Of a stretch of 64,000 nucleotides of DNA, positions 18,079 to 28,056 are shown one piece after another. The notes under the pieces were generated by a model. The model did no database searches. It was given only the letters and a program-made list of their open reading frames with translations, and was not told the DNA's origin. The position numbers and the translations under genes were made by a program. Origin of the DNA: Saprospiraceae bacterium (GTDB lineage Bacteria; Bacteroidota; Bacteroidia; Chitinophagales; Saprospiraceae). Numbering within the stretch: the first letter of the stretch is position 1; the number at the start of each line of letters is the position of its first letter. The stretch covers positions 124,001-188,000 of the forward strand of contig JADKBO010000002.1 of the NCBI GenBank assembly GCA_016715105.1, read 5' to 3'.

Positions 18079-19454
18079 ATGAAAATTGACCATTCTTTAA
18101 AGCCTACTGATTTAAAAGCCAGTTTATCAAAGTTTTGGGAAATCTCAGGATCGAAAATTGGAATGATTGAAAGTGAATACGATGCGAGCCAGGGTTCTCC
18201 CGTTTTTACAGTGGGAGGAAAATACACCACCCGAGGTTGGACAGAATGGACGCAAGGTTTCCAATATGGCGCTGCGCTTTTACAGTTTGAGGCTACAGGC
18301 GAAGAGCAGTTTTTACAAATTGGCAGACATGGGACCGTCGATAAAATGGCACCACATCTTACCCACATAGGTGTTCACGATCATGGATTCAACAATGTTT
18401 CCACTTATGGCAACCTCTTGCGCTTGATGGAAGAAGGCTTTTTGGAAAAAGATTTATGGCAGGCAGAATTTTACAAACTGGCGCTAAAAGCAAGCGGAGC
18501 AGTGCAAGCTGCTCGATGGACCACAACCAAAAATGGCGGTGGTTTTATATATTCTTTCAATGGACCACACTCACTTTTTGTTGACACCATCAGATCAGTA
18601 AGAATACTTTTTCTGAGTCATTTTTTGGGTCACTCTCTGAAAGGCGAAAATGATGTGACGATCAATTTATTTGAAAGAGGCATTCAACACATTTGCTCCA
18701 CATTAGATTATAATATTTACTTGGGGAAAGGACGTGACAAGTATGACGTGCCGGGAAGAACGGCTCATGAGTGTATTTTCAATACAAACGATGGGAATTT
18801 CAGGGCTCCAAATGCACAACAAGGTTTTAGTGGTTTTACGACCTGGACTCGAGGTTTGGCGTGGGCCATTTGCGGTCTGGCTGAGGAATTGGAATTTTTG
18901 AAAAAAGTCGAAGATCATCATTTTGAAGGCATCATTCCCAAAGAAACACTCCTGGATAAAATGATCGAAGGGGCGAAAGCTACTTGCGACTTTTACATCC
19001 AAAATAGTGCATTGGATGGCATACCATATTGGGATACTGGAGCTCCATTGCTTTACAAATTGGGCGATTACACAGCAAAAAATGCTGATCCATTCAACCC
19101 ATATGAACCAGTGGATAGTACAGCTGCAGCCATTGCAGCACAGGGATTTTTCGCCTGGGAAATGTTTTGAGTGATGAAAAGTACACACAGGCAGCGCTCA
19201 CCATCACGCAAACGCTGCTTTCAGAACCTTACTTATCTGAAAGCCCCGATCATCAAGGACTTTTACTGCACAGCATTTATCACGAACCCAATGGTTGGGA
19301 TTATGTACCTGTGGGGCAAAATATTGCAAGCGGAGAATCCAGCATGTGGGGAGATTACCATATCAGGGAATTAGCCATTCAGATGGGACGAGTGATTGAT
19401 GAAAAACCAACCTATGCTTATTTTAATTGTTTACCCAATTTCCGAAATCAATGA
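18079..19454 (+). CDS. GH88-type unsaturated glucuronyl hydrolase (one frameshift)
   Basis: A six-hairpin (alpha/alpha barrel) hydrolase that removes unsaturated uronic acid from oligosaccharides released by lyases. Aspartates likely equivalent to the catalytic pair lie in HDHGF (near D101) and FVDTIRS (near D169). The fold signature TTWTRGLAWAICG and DGIPYWDTGAP are also present. No clear signal peptide, so it is probably cytoplasmic. The frame shifts near 19165: reading GGAAATGTTTTGAGTG in the next frame gives GNVLSDEKYTQAAL and runs on to 19454. One indel therefore restores about 458 residues. Its stop overlaps the next start (ATGA), so the two are translationally coupled. Confidence 0.85.
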
Positions 19455-20893
19455 GTTCAAAACATACGCCAAAATATAAAAGAATTGCGCAATTAAAAAC
19501 GGCTGATCAATTTGTGGACCACATCCATTCATTGAATATAAACTTGCCATTTACTGCAAATTTATCAGCAGATCACAGTCATCTATTTGGTAAATCCATT
19601 GCACTTAAGTCCGGGAAATTGATTGGTAACTCGCTTTGTATTTTACCAATGGAGGGTTGGGATGGAACGACTGATGGAAAGCCCAGCGAACACACCAAAA
19701 GACGGTGGAAAAACTTTGCGACAAGCGGCGCCAAATTGCTTTTCGGTTGCGAAGCGGTCGCTGTTTGTGAAGAAGGGCGGGCGAACCCCAATCAATTGAT
19801 GATCAATGATCAAAATCTCGAAGACTTCAAGGAATTACACGAACTGTTGGTCATAGAACATGAACATAAATTTGGCCAAAGCTCTGACCTAGTCATTGGT
19901 TTACAACTCACCCATTCTGGAAGATTTTGCAAGCCTTATGACAAGCGAAAAATGGAACCTCGCATTCTGTATCATCACCCTGTTTTGGACGCAAAATTTG
20001 GATTGGGCGATGACTATCCACTCATGGAAGACGATTACATCGATGCATTAATTGAAAAATACATCGCCGCTGCTGTTTTAGCTCAGCAAGCAGGGTTTGA
20101 CTTTGTCGACATCAAACATTGCCATGGATACCTCGGCCACGAATTTTTGAGCGCTTATGACCGACCAGGGAAATATGGAGGAAGCTTTGAAAATCGCACA
20201 AGATTTTTTAGAAGCATTGTCGAAGGTATAAATGCGGCAGCTCCCGTGCTTGAAATCGGAGTGAGATTGAGTGCATTTGATTTTCAACCATTTGTAGCAG
20301 GGAAGGAAGATCCAAGTGGTGTACCAAGCACAGACGGACCATACGATTGTGCTTTTGGCGGCATCTCCGGAGGTTTGGGCATCAATTTGGAAGAAACATT
20401 TGAATTCATTGCATTGGCAGAATCAATGGACATTCAAATGATTTGTGTGACTGCAGGAAGTCCTTATTACAATCCACACATCATCCGTCCTGCACTCTTT
20501 CCGCCATCTGACGGGTATCTTCCTCCTGAAGATCCATTGATCGGAGTCGCTCGACAAATAAACGTCACTGCCGAAATAAAAAGAGCTTTCCCCAATATGG
20601 TTATCATTGGTTCGGCCTACAGTTACTTGCAGGAATGGTTACCCAATGTGGCAGCTGCAGTATTAGAAAATGGAATGGCTGATTCGATAGGCTTTGGCCG
20701 AATGGTTTTGAGTTATCCAGATATGCCTATTGATATGATCAATGGAAATGTATTGCAACGACAAAAAATTTGCCGAACATTCTCTGACTGTACAACCGCG
20801 CCAAGAAATGGCATGATTTCGGGCTGTTTCCCACTAGATCCATATTATAAAATCATGCCTGAATTCGAAAGTTTAAAACTTTTGAAAAGCTAA
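19451..20893 (+). CDS. Old-yellow-enzyme family NADH:flavin oxidoreductase
   Basis: An FMN-dependent TIM-barrel oxidoreductase of 480 residues. Visible family marks are LQLTHSGR near residue 153, HCHGYLGHEFLS (paired histidines for substrate), YGGSFENRTRFF, and phosphate-binding and C-terminal stretches such as ADSIGFGRM followed by a cysteine-containing RTFSDCTTAPRNG. The start at ATG 19451 is chosen because it overlaps the GH88 stop as ATGA; the longer TTG reading at 19427 is not needed. Coupling to GH88 suggests that it reduces an unsaturated or keto intermediate of uronate breakdown. That role is inferred: OYE proteins accept many enones. Confidence 0.85.
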   Translation: MSSKHTPKYKRIAQLKTADQFVDHIHSLNINLPFTANLSADHSHLFGKSIALKSGKLIGNSLCILPMEGWDGTTDGKPSEHTKRRWKNFATSGAKLLFGCEAVAVCEEGRANPNQLMINDQNLEDFKELHELLVIEHEHKFGQSSDLVIGLQLTHSGRFCKPYDKRKMEPRILYHHPVLDAKFGLGDDYPLMEDDYIDALIEKYIAAAVLAQQAGFDFVDIKHCHGYLGHEFLSAYDRPGKYGGSFENRTRFFRSIVEGINAAAPVLEIGVRLSAFDFQPFVAGKEDPSGVPSTDGPYDCAFGGISGGLGINLEETFEFIALAESMDIQMICVTAGSPYYNPHIIRPALFPPSDGYLPPEDPLIGVARQINVTAEIKRAFPNMVIIGSAYSYLQEWLPNVAAAVLENGMADSIGFGRMVLSYPDMPIDMINGNVLQRQKICRTFSDCTTAPRNGMISGCFPLDPYYKIMPEFESLKLLKS

Positions 20894-20902
20894 TAATTGT
20901 GT

Positions 20903-21307
20903 TTATCTATTGCTGTAAACTTCCATCAATTCCTCGATTGAAATACCATTGATGGTCAAACCATCCATTTTACAATCAAGGATGGAAATTCCTGATAAAT
21001 CGCAACGCGAAATGGTACTGCCTTCCAGATTACAATCTTCAAACCGCAGTGGTTTTTGTTTGGCATTGATGTTATACATCGGATGACCAGGAGGTGGCAT
21101 GCCAACATTGTGAATGAACGCACCTCCCATTTGTGCCCCTTCAATTTCAAAATCGGTCATATTTGCATTGATGATTTTGCTTCCCTCGAGGTTTACATCT
21201 TCAAAATATACGCGCTGTAAACTGGCACAAACGATTTTTGAATCATCAATATTGGACTCCTTGATATCAAGCATGGACTTTTCATTGTCTAATAATATCT
21301 TTTCCAT
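20903..21307 (-). CDS. Pentapeptide-repeat-like small protein
   Basis: A 134-residue soluble protein with loose five-residue repeats of the A(D/N)LxX type, for example FEDVNLEGSKIINANMTDFEIEG and FEDCNLEGSTISRCDLSG, broken by a proline-rich insertion (PPPGHP). It should fold as a short right-handed beta-helix. The function is unknown. It lies 77 bp downstream of the GMC small-subunit gene on the same strand and may be the last gene of that operon. Confidence 0.65.
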   Translation of the reverse strand: MEKILLDNEKSMLDIKESNIDDSKIVCASLQRVYFEDVNLEGSKIINANMTDFEIEGAQMGGAFIHNVGMPPPGHPMYNINAKQKPLRFEDCNLEGSTISRCDLSGISILDCKMDGLTINGISIEELMEVYSNR

Positions 21308-21384
21308 TTTTTTGGTTTTAATATACTTTTCTCATTCAAATTCAAAGTCATTTTGGAAATCTGCTATCTCATTCCAAACAAACC

Positions 21385-21981
21385 TTAAATAGATCGCAAT
21401 CTCGTTTCTGCCGTTACATCAACACAGCCTTGATAATCAGGCGCCAATTGTTGATACGTCAAAACTTCTTTACCCACTTTTTCCGAAGTGAAATATGCCC
21501 ACAAAATCATAGATTTCAATTGTTTGTAAAACGGCATCTCACTTCCTTCAAAAACTTGATTGCCCCAAATGTTCACTGCAGGCTCATATTCACTACTTTC
21601 CAAACCTTTTACAAATTCAATTTTTTCGTTGTCGTCGCATGCAACCAGTATTTTACCATACTTGGCTTTACACTCCTTTTCTAAAATGGCAATGTCGTCA
21701 TTGAACTGTTTTATTGCCGTTTCATCGTAAACTTTTGAGACAAATGAATCTATAAACAATGAGACTTGGACTTCACCAGCTCCAGGACTTTCGGTTGTTT
21801 TTGGCAGAATAATTTCGGCCAACGTTTCCAGAAAAGCAAAATTATCTTTTTCCAAGGCTTGCATACCAACACCATTACTGACTTCTGATTTGCAAGATGC
21901 AATCAAACTCAATAAAGCAGAACCAGAAAGGGTAAAGCCCAATCCAAGTCCCGATAATTTTAAAACTTCTCTTCTGTCCAT
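21385..21981 (-). CDS. Twin-arginine small subunit of a GMC sugar dehydrogenase
   Basis: A member of the gluconate 2-dehydrogenase subunit 3 family, 198 residues. The N-terminus MDRREVLKLSG has the twin-arginine motif and is followed by a hydrophobic stretch ending in SLIASC, so it is probably exported folded by Tat and lipid-anchored. The mature domain holds LAEIILPKT near residue 55, typical of the family. These subunits escort the FAD subunit through Tat. The GMC gene ends two bases upstream, so the pair forms one enzyme. In related systems a cytochrome c takes the electrons; none is fused here. Confidence 0.85.
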   Translation of the reverse strand: MDRREVLKLSGLGLGFTLSGSALLSLIASCKSEVSNGVGMQALEKDNFAFLETLAEIILPKTTESPGAGEVQVSLFIDSFVSKVYDETAIKQFNDDIAILEKECKAKYGKILVACDDNEKIEFVKGLESSEYEPAVNIWGNQVFEGSEMPFYKQLKSMILWAYFTSEKVGKEVLTYQQLAPDYQGCVDVTAETRLRSI

Positions 21982-21983
21982 TG

Positions 21984-23684
21984 TTAGAGATTTTGTTTAT
22001 TCAATTCATTTACTGCGTAATCCACCGCTCTTGCTGTAAAGGCCATATAGGTAATAGAAGGGTTGACACAAGCTGCAGATGCCATAAAAGCTCCATCAGT
22101 GATGAATAAATTGTTGACGTTGTGCATCTGATTCCACTTATTCAAAACAGAAGTTTTTGGATCATTGCCCATTCTGGCAGTGCCCATTTCGTGTACACCT
22201 TTGCCCATTCCACCGATGCTGTCAAAAGTCTTAATGTTTTTGAGGCCAGCAGCTTCCAACATTTCAGCGGCATCGCTTTGCATATATTCCCTGGTTTTGA
22301 GGTCTTTGGCTGTAAATTCCGTGTGGAAAGAAAGCTGAGGAAGGCCCCATTTGTCTTTTAATGTTGGGTGCAATTTTACGTGGTTGTTGTGGTCTGGTAA
22401 AATCTCACCAAAACCATTCATCATCATTTCCCATGGACCAGGTTTGGTCATATTGTCTTTGAAGCTGCCCCCAAAATCACCACTGACTGTGCCTCTGTCC
22501 CAACCTGTGCGATAAGCCCCTCCTTGGTATCCAAATCCACGAACAATTTCCGGAGTGTGAGATGCTTCATCAATGTTCCTGAATTTAGGAATGTAAAAAC
22601 CTGTGGGTCGGCGCAAGTGATAAAATTTATCTTCCATGCCATCGTATGTTCCATATGCTCCGGCAAAATAATGATGATCCATGATATTGTGCCCGACCTC
22701 ACCACTATCATTACCCAAACCATTTGGAAACCTGTCTGACTTACTATTCAACAAAATGTGCGCAGTTCCCATGGTAGAAGCATTACAGAAAATGATTTTT
22801 GCATAATACTCCACCACCTTATTGGTATTTGCATCAATGATGCGTACACCAGTAGCTTTCTTTTTATCTGCGTCATACATGATTTCAGAAACGATGGAAT
22901 GTGGCCGCAAAGTCAGATTTCCAGTTTGTGCGGCAGCTGGTAGGGTTACCGCATTGCTGCTAAAGTAAGCTCCAAAAGGGCATCCTCGGTCACAGCGGTC
23001 ACGGTTCTGGCATTGTCCCCGGCCGTTGATGGGTTCGGTGAGGTGAGCTACTCTGCCAATCGTGAGGTGCCGATTGAATTTTGTTTTGAGCACTTCTCTG
23101 GTATGTGTTTCCAAACAATTGAGCTCAAATGGTTTTAAATACTCACCATCGGGAAGATGACTCAGGCCCATTTTTTCACCAGCAATTCCTACATATTTTT
23201 CAACATAAGAATACCAAGATGCAATTTCTTTGTATCTCACAGGCCAATCTACACCCACGCCTTCTTTGGCATTGGCTTCAAAATCCAAATCACTCCAACG
23301 GTAACAATGCCGTCCCCAAAGCAATGAACGACCACCTGTTTGGTATCCTCTTATCCAATCAAATCTTTTTTCCTCATGATAAGGATGGTCCTGATCATTG
23401 ACATAATGGTGCTTATTGAGGTCTCCCACAAAACCCGATCTCCTTTGCTTTTCATATAAAGGCTGTTCATCTGGGCTCATCGAACCTCTGAGTTCATGGT
23501 CCCAAGGATCGGTCATAGCAGTAGGATAATCTCCATGTTTTACCTCTCGACCCCTTTCTAAAACGAGCGTTTTCAGACCCTTTTCACAAAGCTCTTTGGC
23601 AGCCCACCCCCCACTCATCCCTGAGCCAATGACAATGGCGTCATAAGTGTTGTTGTTTTTTACTTCTGTATTTAAATTGGCCAT
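21984..23684 (-). CDS. GMC-family FAD sugar oxidoreductase
   Basis: A flavoprotein dehydrogenase of 566 residues. The FAD-binding Rossmann motif is IGSGMSGGWAAKEL near residue 18. It also shows GGRSLLWGRHCYRW, a four-cysteine cluster CQNRDRCDRGCPFG that may bind Fe-S, and the C-terminal GMC region EMGTARMGNDP...NNLFITDGAFMASAACVNPSITYMA with the catalytic histidine expected in HEMGT and the terminal asparagine in NPS. No signal peptide of its own, in line with co-export with the Tat subunit encoded next. This pairing matches glucoside 3-dehydrogenases, which make 3-keto-glycosides. Substrate is inferred, and gluconate or sorbose dehydrogenase activity is possible. Confidence 0.88.
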   Translation of the reverse strand: MANLNTEVKNNNTYDAIVIGSGMSGGWAAKELCEKGLKTLVLERGREVKHGDYPTAMTDPWDHELRGSMSPDEQPLYEKQRRSGFVGDLNKHHYVNDQDHPYHEEKRFDWIRGYQTGGRSLLWGRHCYRWSDLDFEANAKEGVGVDWPVRYKEIASWYSYVEKYVGIAGEKMGLSHLPDGEYLKPFELNCLETHTREVLKTKFNRHLTIGRVAHLTEPINGRGQCQNRDRCDRGCPFGAYFSSNAVTLPAAAQTGNLTLRPHSIVSEIMYDADKKKATGVRIIDANTNKVVEYYAKIIFCNASTMGTAHILLNSKSDRFPNGLGNDSGEVGHNIMDHHYFAGAYGTYDGMEDKFYHLRRPTGFYIPKFRNIDEASHTPEIVRGFGYQGGAYRTGWDRGTVSGDFGGSFKDNMTKPGPWEMMMNGFGEILPDHNNHVKLHPTLKDKWGLPQLSFHTEFTAKDLKTREYMQSDAAEMLEAAGLKNIKTFDSIGGMGKGVHEMGTARMGNDPKTSVLNKWNQMHNVNNLFITDGAFMASAACVNPSITYMAFTARAVDYAVNELNKQNL

Positions 23685-23704
23685 GGTTATTTTTATTTTG
23701 GCGC

Positions 23705-26011
23705 TTAATTTAATCGATAACTTTTTGCTGGTTTGATGACCCCCTTCCAGTTCAAACCGAAAGCAAAATCATACACATTTCCATCTGAATCTTTATAACA
23801 ATTCATATCAAATGGCACATCTTCATATTGTGTCTCGACTGCAACCATATTGGCAGGCATTTGCATCGGAAGCATTGCCTGGGGCTCGGATTTGCCAGAT
23901 ACAATGTCCAAAATTGCTTGATGCTGGACACCAAAATCGAGCAAAATAGCGTCACAGTAAGACTCAATTTCGCTAAATACCATTGGATTTGAAATACTGA
24001 TCGCAACAATTACTGGTTTGTCGCCCATCAATTTTTTGGTGTTACGGACCAAATCGGCATCAGTAATATTGGAGGTTTTGACCGTTTTGTTTTTATACGT
24101 TCTGTTGTTTGTCTTTTCTAAAGGATCACCACCTGCCAAACTTACAGCTCTTGCTGAATCTGCCTTATAATCTCCGTATTGCAGACTAATGGGAAAATAT
24201 CCATTACCGCCTTTAGCTAAATCATTTTTGTCATAACCAATACCCGATGCTGGATTACTGATAGCTACCAAGGCGACATCTGCTTCCTCGGCCTTGTCTG
24301 TGAACGTAAAATATTTTTCTAATGTGCTGATATCAATGGTATATTCTTCTTTTTCTGGACTCGGAATTCCTAAAAAGTTCACCGACGAAGGGTAGAACCG
24401 TTTGGCCATAAAAACTTTGATTTTTTCCTTCAGCGGCAACACATTTTTAGAATTTTTGAGCATTACAATGGATTTGAGTTGGGCTTCGTATCCTTTTTTC
24501 AAAAAATCAGGCTTACCCACCACAGCCTTAGTATTTACTGGATCTACATAAGGATGGTCAAACAGACCTACTTGGAAAATATTTTTTAGCAATCGCACAG
24601 CGGACTGTTCCATCCTTGCACGCATTTTTTTTTCCTATTTCTTTGACTCCCATGGCATAGGCATCAAATATGGGCTGCTTATCATTGTTCCCCCAAATTG
24701 GTCAACACCTGCCATCAAAGCTTTGTAATGCCTTTCTGCAACAGATAGATTTTCGACACCCCAAGGTTTACCATCTACAAACACATCCATCACTCCATGG
24801 TCTCTAGTGATAGACCAGTCGGTACATAGAACGCCATCATAACCATATTTTTTTCTCAATAAGTCTGTGATGATGTATTTGTTATAGCTATTTCCAACAT
24901 TTTCATTATTGACAGTATCTTGATTCCACGAAATGGTGTAGTATGGCATTACGGCTGATGCTTGGCCAGTTTTTCCTTTGAGTTTAAATGCTCCATCAAC
25001 AAATGGTATCAAGTGGTCATTGAAATTATTACCAGGATAAACTGCAAATTTACCAACCCCGTAATGCGCGTCCCGACCTGCTTCACCAGATCCTCCTCCT
25101 GGCCAATGTTTAACCATGGCATTGACACTGGTCGGGCCCCATCCATTTTCACTTCCTTCTGAATGCTGAAAACCATCACAATAAGCTTCTGCCATGGCCG
25201 CTGACAACTGTGGGCTTTCGCCGAATGTGCCGTTGAATCTAGCCCAACGAGGGTCAGTAGCAATGTCTACTTGTGGTGAAAGTGCGGTGCTGATACCCAA
25301 AGCTCGATACTCTTGAGAGGCAATGAGACCAAACGCTCTTACCAGTTCGGGATCAAAAGTAGCCGCCATTCCTAAGGAACTTGGCCACATAGAAATAGAG
25401 CCTCCAGCAGCAGCATTGTACTCAGCCTTTGCCTCTGTGCCATGTCTTGGATCGGAACTATTGTTGGCAGGAATTCCAAAGCCAATGCTTTCGCAAAAAG
25501 CTTGCACATTATTGCTCCATTCTGCTGCAACTTCTGGTGAGGAAACGGTTGTGACCAATACGTGTCTCAAATGATCTTCTTTCAGAAATTTCTTTTGTTG
25601 ATCCGAAAGAGCAGCTGGATTGGTTACACCATTTTCAAATGGTTTACCATCATAGGTTCCAGCGAAATAACCATCTGGCCTTGCAGGAATAGATTGATGC
25701 GAAGAGTACAACATCAACCCCGCGATTTCTTCCAAGCTCAATTTAGAAGCTAAATCTTGGGCTCTTTCAGCATCCGATAGCCTCCAATCCTCATACAGAT
25801 CTAGCTGGTTGTTTTTATTCAAGTCTTTAAAACCAAAGCCATCCACTTCCAGAATTGATACCCCAGAACTGCTTGCAAAACTCAAACTTTCACCATTTTT
25901 GTTGGTAACCACAGAATAAACTCCATGTGATTCGATGAGGGGTTTTTGGGTACAGGAAACGATCATTGTACAGCACAGACATGCTATACAGAAAAATGAG
26001 GCTTTAAACAT
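23705..26011 (-). CDS. GH3 beta-glycosidase lipoprotein (two frameshifts)
   Basis: An outer-surface or periplasmic glycoside hydrolase family 3 enzyme of about 765 residues. The start MFKASFFCIACLCCTMIVSC (26011) gives a lipoprotein signal. N-terminal barrel marks: RWARFNGTFGESPQL, MVKHWPGGGSGEAGRDAH, and CTDWS, whose aspartate is the nucleophile. The C-terminal half (306 residues) shows VMLKNSKNVLPLKEKIKVF and VALVAISNP. Two opposite indels break the frame: C5 on the plus strand (24690-24694) is one short, restoring FGGNNDKQPIFDAYAMGVKE, and T9 near 24625-24633 is one long, restoring GKKMRARMEQ. The gene is followed after 20 bp by the GMC dehydrogenase, so hydrolysis and oxidation of glycosides are co-transcribed. 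Confidence 0.88.
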
Positions 26012-26252
26012 TCCATTAAAATTGTAAAAAAATAAAGAAACCATGAAGTAAAGAAATTTCGATATAATATTCCACAATTTTGAGGGTAAACAGTAAAAAA
26101 GGTTTTTAGATTTTTTGTAATTGAGCCGCTATTTCAATTTTGATCAAAAATGATCTGGCTCTAGAAATTTTAACTTCACCCATCATTCGGAATTATTTTC
26201 GCCTTGCTCTTTTGTGCAAAAAAGTCATCAAATTAGATCTATAAGTATTAGA

Positions 26253-26284
26253 TTTGAAACACTTGCCAATTATCGTGTTTCAAA
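26253..26284 (+). promoter_or_regulatory. Perfect inverted repeat abutting the sulfatase start
   Basis: TTTGAAACAC (26253-26262) and GTGTTTCAAA (26275-26284) are perfect 10-bp arms around a 12-base spacer. The right arm ends directly at the ATG at 26285. As RNA it would form a stem over the ribosome-binding region; as DNA it is a good operator candidate. Which applies is unknown. Confidence 0.55.
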
Positions 26285-27925
26285 ATGAAAAAAATCATAC
26301 CGCTTTTATTGATCGCCAGTTATTTATGTTTGGCTTTGTCTTTCCAAACTAGTAATGACGATTTCAAAAAGAAACATCCCAATATCTTATGGATAACAGT
26401 TGAAGATATGTCACATCAACACCTGGGTTGTTATGGAGGAAAGGTTACACAAACGCCCTTTATTGATCAATTAGCAAAAGAAAGCATGCGCTATACCAAT
26501 GTCTTTTCTACTGCTGGTGTTTGTGCTCCCAGCCGCAGTGCCATCATTACTGGTATGTATCAAACATCAGCCGGCAGTCATAATATGAGGACTCTGAATA
26601 ATGCTGCAACTTCAAAATCTTCGCCTGTACCTGGATATTCCGCCGTTATTCCTGATGATGCGAGGTGTTTTCCTGAATACTTAAGAAAGGCAGGATACTA
26701 TTGTACAAATAATGAAAAACAAGATTACCAGTTTGAAGCACCAGTAACTGTATGGGATGAAAATAGTAAAACAGCGGATTGGCGTGGCAGGAAAACCAAA
26801 AATCAACCTTTTTTCTCCATCATAAATTTGATGACTACTCACGAAAGTCAGGTTTTTATGAGAGAAAAAGAACCCTTAACGGTTGATCCAAAACAAGTTC
26901 AATTACCACCTTTTTATCCAGACAATGAAATCATCCGCACAGATGTTGCCAGATTTTTAACCAACGTAGAAACAATGGACAAACAAGTTGGGGAAATCAT
27001 TCAAAAATTGAAAGCTGATGGACTTTATGAAAATACCATAATATTCTTTTTCAGCGATCATGGGGATGGTTTACCTTTTGTCAAAAGAGAACTTTACGAT
27101 CGAGGTTTGAAAATACCTTTGCTGATCAGATATCCGAATGGAAAAGATGGTGGTAAGGTGGATGACCAACTGCTTAGTTTTGTCGATTTTGCGCCAACAA
27201 TCTTGTCTCTTGCGAATATTCCGATTCCAAAATATATCCAGGGTCAAGCTTTTTTAGGAAAACAAAAATCCAAACAAAAAAGGCAATACATTTATGCAGC
27301 GCGTGATAGAATGGATACAGAATACGATAGAGTGAGAGCCGTAAGTGATGGCAGATTCAAATATCTCAAAAACTACATGCCCGAAAAACCCTATTATCAA
27401 GACATTCAATACAGGTTGAGCCAAAAAAGTATGGTAGAGATTCTGAGATTGAGGGATGAGGGAAAGTTGGATGAAGTACAAATGTATTGGTTTAGAAAAA
27501 CAAAACCAGATGAAGAACTCTTTGACGTATATGCTGATCCATACGAATTGCACAATTTAGCAAATGAACCTCAATATCAAGACAAACTGATGGAGTTGAG
27601 AAAGCAACACTTAGATTGGATAAAAACCTATGGAGACTTGGGAGCAATACCTGAAAAAGAATTAATTTCAAAATGGTGGAACGGATTGAATGGACCCCCA
27701 AAGACTCAAACACCAATCTTAGAAATAAAGCAAGGAAAGATCATACTTTCTTGTGTAACAAAAGGAGCATCGATAGCTTTCAAAAAGCATTGGAATGACA
27801 AATCTTGGGAAATTTATGACTTTCCAATTCAAGAGATTCAGGGTGATTCGTTGTATGTTGTTGCTCACCGAATAGGTTATGAGCAAAGTGATGTGGTAAT
27901 TCTTAAAAATGAAGACTACAAATGA
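26285..27925 (+). CDS. Secreted sulfatase (formylglycine type)
   Basis: A type I sulfatase of 546 residues with a signal peptide (about residues 1-21). The activation site CAPSRS near cysteine 80 would be oxidised to formylglycine by a maturase not seen here. Metal and substrate residues appear in ITVEDMSHQHLGCYG and FFFSDHGDGLPFVKRELYDRG. The resemblance is to N-sulfoglucosamine sulfohydrolase-like sulfatases (S1 family), so desulfation of a sulfated polysaccharide is likely. Divergent from the GH3 gene with about 270 bp between. With GH88 and GH3 close by, breakdown of sulfated or uronate-containing glycans is plausible. Confidence 0.9.
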   Translation: MKKIIPLLLIASYLCLALSFQTSNDDFKKKHPNILWITVEDMSHQHLGCYGGKVTQTPFIDQLAKESMRYTNVFSTAGVCAPSRSAIITGMYQTSAGSHNMRTLNNAATSKSSPVPGYSAVIPDDARCFPEYLRKAGYYCTNNEKQDYQFEAPVTVWDENSKTADWRGRKTKNQPFFSIINLMTTHESQVFMREKEPLTVDPKQVQLPPFYPDNEIIRTDVARFLTNVETMDKQVGEIIQKLKADGLYENTIIFFFSDHGDGLPFVKRELYDRGLKIPLLIRYPNGKDGGKVDDQLLSFVDFAPTILSLANIPIPKYIQGQAFLGKQKSKQKRQYIYAARDRMDTEYDRVRAVSDGRFKYLKNYMPEKPYYQDIQYRLSQKSMVEILRLRDEGKLDEVQMYWFRKTKPDEELFDVYADPYELHNLANEPQYQDKLMELRKQHLDWIKTYGDLGAIPEKELISKWWNGLNGPPKTQTPILEIKQGKIILSCVTKGASIAFKKHWNDKSWEIYDFPIQEIQGDSLYVVAHRIGYEQSDVVILKNEDYK

Positions 27926-28056
27926 CTAGGTATTAGTCCATTCAAAGTTATATAAAAGATAATATTTGGCTAGTTTCTAATAATTTATATATTATAGGTT
28001 ACCTTTATCCAAAATTTAGGAGTGCATACCGATGCATTTGAATAAAAAAATAAAAT

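Noticed and set aside
19427..19450. TTG start of the old-yellow-enzyme
   Set aside because: The ATG at 19451 overlaps the upstream stop as ATGA and begins a normal sequence; the extra residues come from the GH88 reading region.
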